Positions 12,597-16,127 of a stretch of 16,127 nt of DNA are shown one piece after another (positions within the stretch are counted from its first letter, which is position 1; every line of letters starts with the position of its first letter). The stretch spans positions 1 to 16,127 of the forward strand of contig WRCL01000007.1 of assembly GCA_009783975.1 (NCBI GenBank). The letters are read 5' to 3'. The translations under genes and the position numbers were made by a program. The notes under the pieces were generated by a model that was given only the letters and a program-made list of their open reading frames with translations, was not told the origin of the DNA and did no database searches. This stretch comes from Micrococcales bacterium. Its GTDB lineage: Bacteria > Actinomycetota > Actinomycetes > Actinomycetales > Cellulomonadaceae.

Positions 12597-13425
12597 CGCC
12601 CTCGGGGGACTGGTCCGCCTGGAGCCGTGGTCGCCTGGTCTGGTCCCTGCGCTGGTCGTCGGTGTGGCGGCGGTCCTGGCGTTTCCGTTCCGGCTGGTCG
12701 GGGCGGGACTGGTGCTGCTGGGCCTGGCGGTCGTTGTCGCTTGGTGCCTCGACCGGCGCGGTCGCACGGCCGACCTGGGCCGCGACATCACGGTGATCGC
12801 CGCGGGGCTGGCGATCGTGTCGTCAGTGTCGGTGGTCGCTGACATCTCCTGGGGGAACTACTTCCTGCTCGGCGGGGTTTTCGCTGCTGCCGTGACCGTG
12901 CCGTACGTGCTGTCGCGGTACGTGTTCGGTGACACGCAGGTGCGTTTCCCGTGGCGCGGGCGGTGGCCGTGGAGCCGGCTGCAGTGGGGGTACCTCGGGG
13001 TTGTCGTCGTGGCGGGTTGGTTGCTGCTGCCGTTCTACTTCATCAGCTCAGGGGTGTACGAGAACTGGCCGGCGGTCCACGAGTGGCACGAGGTCGGGCG
13101 GTTGTTCGTCGGGGTCAACGCGGTTGGAACCTGGGACGAGCTGTTCTTCATCTGCACTGTCTTCGCCCTGTACAAACGTCACTTCCCGGTGTGGCAGGCG
13201 AACATCTTGCAGACGGTCGTCTTCGTCGCGTTCTTGTGGGAGCTGGGCTACCAGGCCTGGGGCCCAGCGCTGACCATCCCGTTCGCCCTGTTGCAAGGCT
13301 GGCTGTTCGGCCGCACCCGCGCCCTGGCCTACGTCCTGACCGTCCACCTCATCTTCGACATGATCGTCTTCCTCGTCATCGTCCACGCCCGCAACCCAGG
13401 AACCCTCCCGATCTTCCTGCTGTGA
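12532..13425 (+). CDS. CPBP-family intramembrane metalloprotease-like protein
   Basis: An integral membrane protein of up to 297 residues with about seven to eight hydrophobic helices. It resembles CPBP (CAAX protease and bacteriocin-processing) proteins: a glutamate motif GTWDELFFICTVFALYKRH (around 200-218), a LWELGYQAWGP segment, and HLIFDMIVF near the C-terminus, the HxxxD/N metal-ligand motif. The canonical EExxxR is reduced to a single Glu (DELFF), so this is a divergent member and activity is uncertain. CPBP proteins act in prenyl-protein processing, bacteriocin self-immunity or sigma-factor control. The N-terminus is doubtful: the ATG at 12532 has a poor ribosome site, residues 1-22 look unnatural, and a better frame starts at 12501. 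The gene is followed by palindromic elements before a convergent neighbour. Confidence 0.75.
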   Translation: MDSILRAWSSAVRRSGTPRSADALGGLVRLEPWSPGLVPALVVGVAAVLAFPFRLVGAGLVLLGLAVVVAWCLDRRGRTADLGRDITVIAAGLAIVSSVSVVADISWGNYFLLGGVFAAAVTVPYVLSRYVFGDTQVRFPWRGRWPWSRLQWGYLGVVVVAGWLLLPFYFISSGVYENWPAVHEWHEVGRLFVGVNAVGTWDELFFICTVFALYKRHFPVWQANILQTVVFVAFLWELGYQAWGPALTIPFALLQGWLFGRTRALAYVLTVHLIFDMIVFLVIVHARNPGTLPIFLL

Positions 13426-13442
13426 ACCGCCTTCCGCCAGGC

Positions 13443-13501
13443 GCGAGCTCGACGTTTCCACGGTGACGTCGTCGAACCCGCTATCTACCCATCGAACTCG
13501 A
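13443..13501. repeat. Diverged palindrome related to the TCGAGTTCGA element
   Basis: CGAGCTCGACG and CGTCGAACCCG are near-complementary and flank a short centre. TCGAAC occurs at 13472 and again 20 bp later at 13492. The last 19 bases (13483-13501) are repeated exactly, inverted, at 16002-16020. Core and 20-bp spacing link this to the element at 15588-15702; it looks like a decayed relative. Confidence 0.6.
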
Positions 13502-13640
13502 AATGGACCCCCAACGTGTCGGAAGCGGGGGCCGAACGAAGGTCAGCTGTTCCCGACGGCAGCGATGTCGGCAATGTCCGGCGCAGCCGGACGAGCCGTC
13601 CAAAAGACCCATCCCGCCACCCGGGTGCGGACTTACACGA
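13502..13640. other. Intergenic, nothing recognised
   Basis: The gap between the two palindromes downstream of the CPBP gene contains only short overlapping frames with no recognisable protein. Confidence 0.4.
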
Positions 13641-13741
13641 GCGGGTTGGGGTGCCTGTCCGCGGCGCTGGCATTGGGTCTGGCAGGAAGGCCGGCATCAG
13701 CCGGCCGGGGGACAGCGCGGCGGACAGGCACCCCAACCCGC
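13641..13741. repeat. 101-bp inverted repeat between convergent genes (likely bidirectional terminator)
   Basis: A perfect 22-bp arm (13641-13662 with 13720-13741) is extended, after one mismatch, by GCGCTG/CAGCGC. Nested inside is a perfect 7-bp hairpin GGCCGGC-ATCA-GCCGGCC (13689-13706). It lies 39 bases before the stop of the minus-strand amidase and 215 bases after the CPBP stop. Its place suits a bidirectional terminator. Unlike the other palindromes it shows no repeated core at 19-20 bp. Confidence 0.8.
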
Positions 13742-13780
13742 GGATCCGCCCCGACCAAAGATCCGCCCCAAAGCACCCGA

Positions 13781-14956
13781 TCAGAACAACGCCCCGTCGT
13801 TGAGGTTCGTCTGAAGCGCGACGACCATCGGTGACGGCCCCGGCACCACCCCGTCAGCGGTGGTCCCCAGGGCGGTCTGGAGGGCGACCGCTGTGTTGCG
13901 GCCCCAGATACCGTCCTCGGTCAGCCCCGCGCCGCGTTCGGTGTTCAGCCGCACCTGGACCGCACGGATGAGCGTCGAGCCCGTGGGGTTCTGCACCCAC
14001 TCCCACCCGCCGACGAGGCCCGGGTGCGCACCGCGGACCCCTTGCCACTGGCTTGAGATGATGCGGTCGATGGGTGTGCCCATGACCTGCTGCGCGCGGC
14101 CGGTGGTCTCCGGCCCCCACCACCCGTCGGCGACGAGCTCGCCCACACCTGGAGCGACCGGCTCCCCAGGTGTGACGATGGCCAGGCCAGCGCGCATGGC
14201 TGTTTGTGTGTCTGGTCCCACGTACCCGTCGGCGGCGATCCCGGCGGCCCGCTGGTAGGCGATGACGGCGTTGTTCGTCGCAGGCCCGAACGACCCGTCG
14301 GCGCCGGCTGCCCCGACGCTGTACCCCGCTTCGATGAGCCAGTTCTGCAGGGCCCGCACGTCGTTGCCGGCCAGGCCGGCGTACAGGGTGCGCCAGCCCA
14401 TCGCGTGCAGCGTCGGGGTGCCTCCTGCTGCTGGTGGCAGCACAGCCGTGCCGCCCAGGTGCGTGGCTGTGCGCCGCACGAACCAGTCCCAGGAGTACCC
14501 GTCTTTGCCGGCGCGGATCCACTCGGGGCAGTTCTTCGCCATCCAGTTGGCGTGCTGGCGCAGGGCGGCCGTGCCCAGACCACGCTGTTTGAGGATCATC
14601 GCGGCGAGCTGTGTGGCGTTCTCGGCGGCCGCGGCCCAGCCCGCACCGGTCATGTTCATCGCGACCTCGATGGCGATGGACGTGTTGTTCCCGGTCCCGT
14701 TCCCGGCGTGCCAGCACCTGGCTGTGTGCTCGAAGCTCTGCACGGCTTCGGTGTTGTCCACGGTCCAGTGCCACGACGCGGCCCTGGAGTTGCCGTTGGA
14801 CTGAAGGTTCGCGTGCGCCGCGGCGCCCGCGGACGCAGCCTGGTTGCCGGTGTTGTGGATCGTCACCGTCGATCCGACGTTCGTGCCTGCGTTCGTCACC
14901 CTTGCTGCCACACTCGCTGACACGATCTGTCGCCTTGTCGTCACCACGTTGCTCAC
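13781..14956 (-). CDS. N-acetylmuramoyl-L-alanine amidase with peptidoglycan-binding domains (endolysin-like)
   Basis: A 391-residue peptidoglycan hydrolase. An Amidase_2/T7-lysozyme-type catalytic domain (about 1-165) carries zinc ligands H34 (TIHNTGN), H135 (RQHANWMAKNC) and C143, with CWHAG and SIAIEVAMN in their usual order. A PG_binding_1 domain follows (about 188-250, GNDVRALQNWLIEAGYSVGAAG with DGSFGPATNNAV). A third region (about 265-391) contains two further DGxWGxxT-type repeats (ADGWWGPETT, EDGIWGRNTA). There is no signal peptide, so release needs lysis or another route, as for phage endolysins; actinophage lysins share this layout. GTG 14956 is the longest start. GTG 14947 (residue 4) has GAGG 8 nt upstream and may be the real one. 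No holin or other phage genes are adjacent. Confidence 0.88.
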   Translation of the reverse strand: MSNVVTTRRQIVSASVAARVTNAGTNVGSTVTIHNTGNQAASAGAAAHANLQSNGNSRAASWHWTVDNTEAVQSFEHTARCWHAGNGTGNNTSIAIEVAMNMTGAGWAAAAENATQLAAMILKQRGLGTAALRQHANWMAKNCPEWIRAGKDGYSWDWFVRRTATHLGGTAVLPPAAGGTPTLHAMGWRTLYAGLAGNDVRALQNWLIEAGYSVGAAGADGSFGPATNNAVIAYQRAAGIAADGYVGPDTQTAMRAGLAIVTPGEPVAPGVGELVADGWWGPETTGRAQQVMGTPIDRIISSQWQGVRGAHPGLVGGWEWVQNPTGSTLIRAVQVRLNTERGAGLTEDGIWGRNTAVALQTALGTTADGVVPGPSPMVVALQTNLNDGALF

Positions 14957-14959
14957 CTC

Positions 14960-14986
14960 ACCGGTCGAGTACCTGTCTTACCGGTC
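14960..14986. promoter_or_regulatory. ACCGGTC direct repeat upstream of the amidase gene
   Basis: ACCGGTC occurs at 14960-14966 and 14980-14986, exactly 20 bp or about two helical turns apart, immediately upstream of the amidase start. It could be a regulator site, or chance in GC-rich DNA. Confidence 0.25.
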
Positions 14987-15102
14987 AGGATATCGCTCAG
15001 CGTCGCGCGCACCGTGGGCCGAACGCCTCGTCTTCGCTGACGTCGGGTGGAGTTTTTCCGCCGCTCTTCCAGCACGTCGGCTCTGTTGCCGACACTTGTC
15101 CA
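14987..15102. other. Intergenic, nothing recognised
   Basis: Only short overlapping frames; no RNA gene, hairpin or protein family was recognised. Confidence 0.35.
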
Positions 15103-15535
15103 TCAAAGCCGGGCGACAATGGTCGGCTGTCTGGGCGAAGGCGCCTGACGCGTCACCGTGGCCGCCCCCGTCGCAGGACGTCCCATGAATCGCGCGTCGC
15201 GGACGTCGTCGGTTCCGTGCGTGACTCCGCTCGCGCGTTTTTCGCCGAGGTGCCTGAACCGCAGGCGATGCCTCTGTGCCTGTGAGAGCGGGAGGGATGC
15301 CGCCAGTACTGGCCCGGCTGGGACCTGTCCTTCGGTGGCGCCCGGTGGCACATGCACGACGACATGGTCGACAACCAGGGGCCCTTCGGACCTGGGCCGG
15401 GTGGGTGCTGACCTGGGCGTCGCCGGTCAGGACGTCGACCATGCTGTCAGCACGCAGCTCGCCGACACTGCGCGGGTCACGGGCGGCGCCGGCGGCGTGC
15501 TCCAAGGTCTTGTCGACCCAGGCGGCGTCGACCAC
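15103..15535 (-). pseudogene. Remnant of a DUF222/HNH-endonuclease-type protein
   Basis: On the minus strand, VDAAWVDKTLEHAAGAARDP followed by RSVGELRADSMVDVLTGD resembles the helical segment of DUF222 proteins, where ...ARDPRTxxQxRADxLVDLLTG is conserved. The reading continues protein-like for about 45 codons, then becomes Arg-rich and unnatural near 15380. In another frame (15103-15357) VHVPPGATEGQVPAG continues plausibly. The gene is thus frameshifted and lacks its N-terminal part and the C-terminal HNH motif. DUF222/HNH genes are abundant and repetitive in actinobacteria and are often broken. Assignment is from motif memory only. Confidence 0.5.
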
Positions 15536-15587
15536 AGGCAGCTGAACCCGTCACTGGCTGTTGGGTGCATGTGATCCCCGGCACCCA

Positions 15588-15702
15588 GATCGAGTTCGAC
15601 AGGTTGGCGGCGAGTTCGACAATTTTGTGGCGACTTCGACAGTTTAGCTGTCGAACTCAGCGTCAAATTGTCGAACTCGCCGCCAAACTGTCGAACTCGA
15701 TC
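15588..15702. repeat. 115-bp palindrome of six 20-bp units with a TCGAGTTCGACA core
   Basis: The core CGAGTTCGAC starts at 15591 and 15611 and as CGACTTCGAC at 15631. Its complement TCGAACTC starts at 15651, 15671 and 15691. Six units are thus in strict 20-bp phase, three in each direction. Arms 15588-15625 and 15665-15702 match at 37 of 38 positions, and the centre closes with TTCGACAG/CTGTCGAA. It lies between the DUF222 remnant and the stop of an unknown minus-strand reading frame. Confidence 0.88.
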
Positions 15703-15717
15703 GTTCCGGGTCCCATA

Positions 15718-16026
15718 TTACTGCCAATGCGGTGGTGCGAACGCCGCGCCGTACTCGGGCAGCTCCAGACCCTGTGGGACGGCGTTGCGGGCCGTCGCGC
15801 CGGGCGCTCCGCGCGACGCCTTCGTCCACGTGGTGTGGACCCACTGCACGACGACGCGCGGGGTGGCCAGGTCCGCGCTGGTGGGAGCCGGTTCGGCCGC
15901 CGGTGTGTGGGCGCCAGGCGTGCTGAGCTGGCGGCGCCCGCGGGGGTCGCGAGACTCAGCTGAGCCCCGGTGTCCTGACGGAAAGCGCAGCGCGCGGAAA
16001 GTCGAGTTCGATGGGTAGATGGCGGT
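15718..16026 (-). pseudogene. C-terminal fragment of an unrecognised protein
   Basis: An open minus-strand frame of about 100 codons ends at TAA 15718-15720. The last 45 codons (WVHTTWTKASRGAPGATARN then AVPQGLELPEYGAAFAPPHW) have very strong GC third positions and natural composition, unlike any other frame here. There is no good start codon: the frame begins after a stop near 16026 and passes through the 19-base repeat at 16002-16020. It therefore looks like the 3' end of a gene whose front was replaced. The family was not recognised. Confidence 0.4.
16002..16020. repeat. 19-bp copy of the TCGAGTTCGATGGGTAGAT unit
   Basis: An exact inverted match to 13483-13501, 2.5 kb to the left. It shares the TCGAGTTCGA core with the palindrome at 15588-15702. 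It may be a half-site left by a related element. Confidence 0.7.
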
Positions 16027-16127
16027 GACTATTCAGGGTCTTGGTCGGAGTCTGGTCGGCCCGAGTTGAGGGTTGTCCGGCGTGTCGCCGGTGTGGGGTC
16101 TGCTGGTGGTGCAAGCTTCGTGTGTGG
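16027..16127. other. Window edge, nothing recognised
   Basis: The final 100 bases are somewhat less GC-rich and contain short frames only. No gene end, RNA or repeat was recognised. Confidence 0.3.

Noticed and set aside
13689..13706. Separate mobile element at the GGCCGGC hairpin
   Set aside because: It is nested symmetrically inside the 101-bp inverted repeat and is better explained as part of the same terminator-like structure.
14978..15535. Intact 185-residue minus-strand gene
   Set aside because: Only the first third is protein-like (DUF222-like); the rest is an Arg-rich shifted frame, so it is treated as a remnant.
15591..15700. CRISPR array
   Set aside because: The units are phased at 20 bp with no unique spacers, and half are inverted; it is a palindrome, not direct repeats with spacers.

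Overview
The window comes from a high-GC Gram-positive bacterium. Codon third positions are almost all G or C, GTG starts are common, and several genes look leaderless, with a -10 hexamer exactly 6 nt before the start codon. Gene content (MEP-pathway ispH, a SipW-type secretion operon, a surface protein ending in the class E sortase motif LAxTG, a DUF222/HNH remnant) fits an actinobacterium of the Micrococcales, probably near Cellulomonas. That placement is inference; no rRNA or tRNA gene is present.

Layout. 96-1292 (-): STAND/AAA_16-like ATPase with a CTAGC-palindrome control region. 1643-2497 (+): secreted CE4 polysaccharide deacetylase. 2512-2589: a 78-bp palindrome. 2652-3107 (+): unknown protein. 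3279-4487 (+): Rpn-type nuclease plus a small co-transcribed protein. 4627-5592 (-): ispH. 5861-5952: REP-like hairpins. 5961-6675 (-): VapBC-like toxin-antitoxin pair with an inverted-repeat operator. 7287-10523 (+): five-gene operon of a SipW-type signal peptidase and four exported proteins, one with an LADTG wall anchor. 10579-11799 (-): rmuC. 11828-12017: REP-like repeats and a second long palindrome, against which a frameshifted AbiEi antitoxin remnant (12047-12301, -) ends. 12532-13425 (+): CPBP membrane protease whose N-terminus may be frameshifted. 13443-13741: two palindromic elements. 13781-14956 (-): endolysin-like amidase. 14957-16127: decayed coding sequence (DUF222 remnant, an unknown C-terminal fragment) around a 115-bp palindrome built of six 20-bp units.

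How it fits together. Housekeeping genes (ispH, rmuC) alternate with accessory cargo (toxin-antitoxin, surface operon, Rpn nuclease, gene remnants). The surface operon is self-contained: the signal peptidase sits among its likely substrates, and stop/start overlaps (ATGA, an 8-nt overlap, TGATG) tie the downstream genes together.

The least explained material is two repeat classes. One is a REP-like hairpin family around GGGGACGGTTCC whose stems covary between copies; one copy is read in frame inside the wall-anchored protein. The other is a set of long palindromes in which a core word occurs two or three times per arm at a strict 19- or 20-bp spacing. The core differs from one palindrome to another, and two of them lie at edges of broken genes. 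These palindromes are my best candidate for something undescribed.
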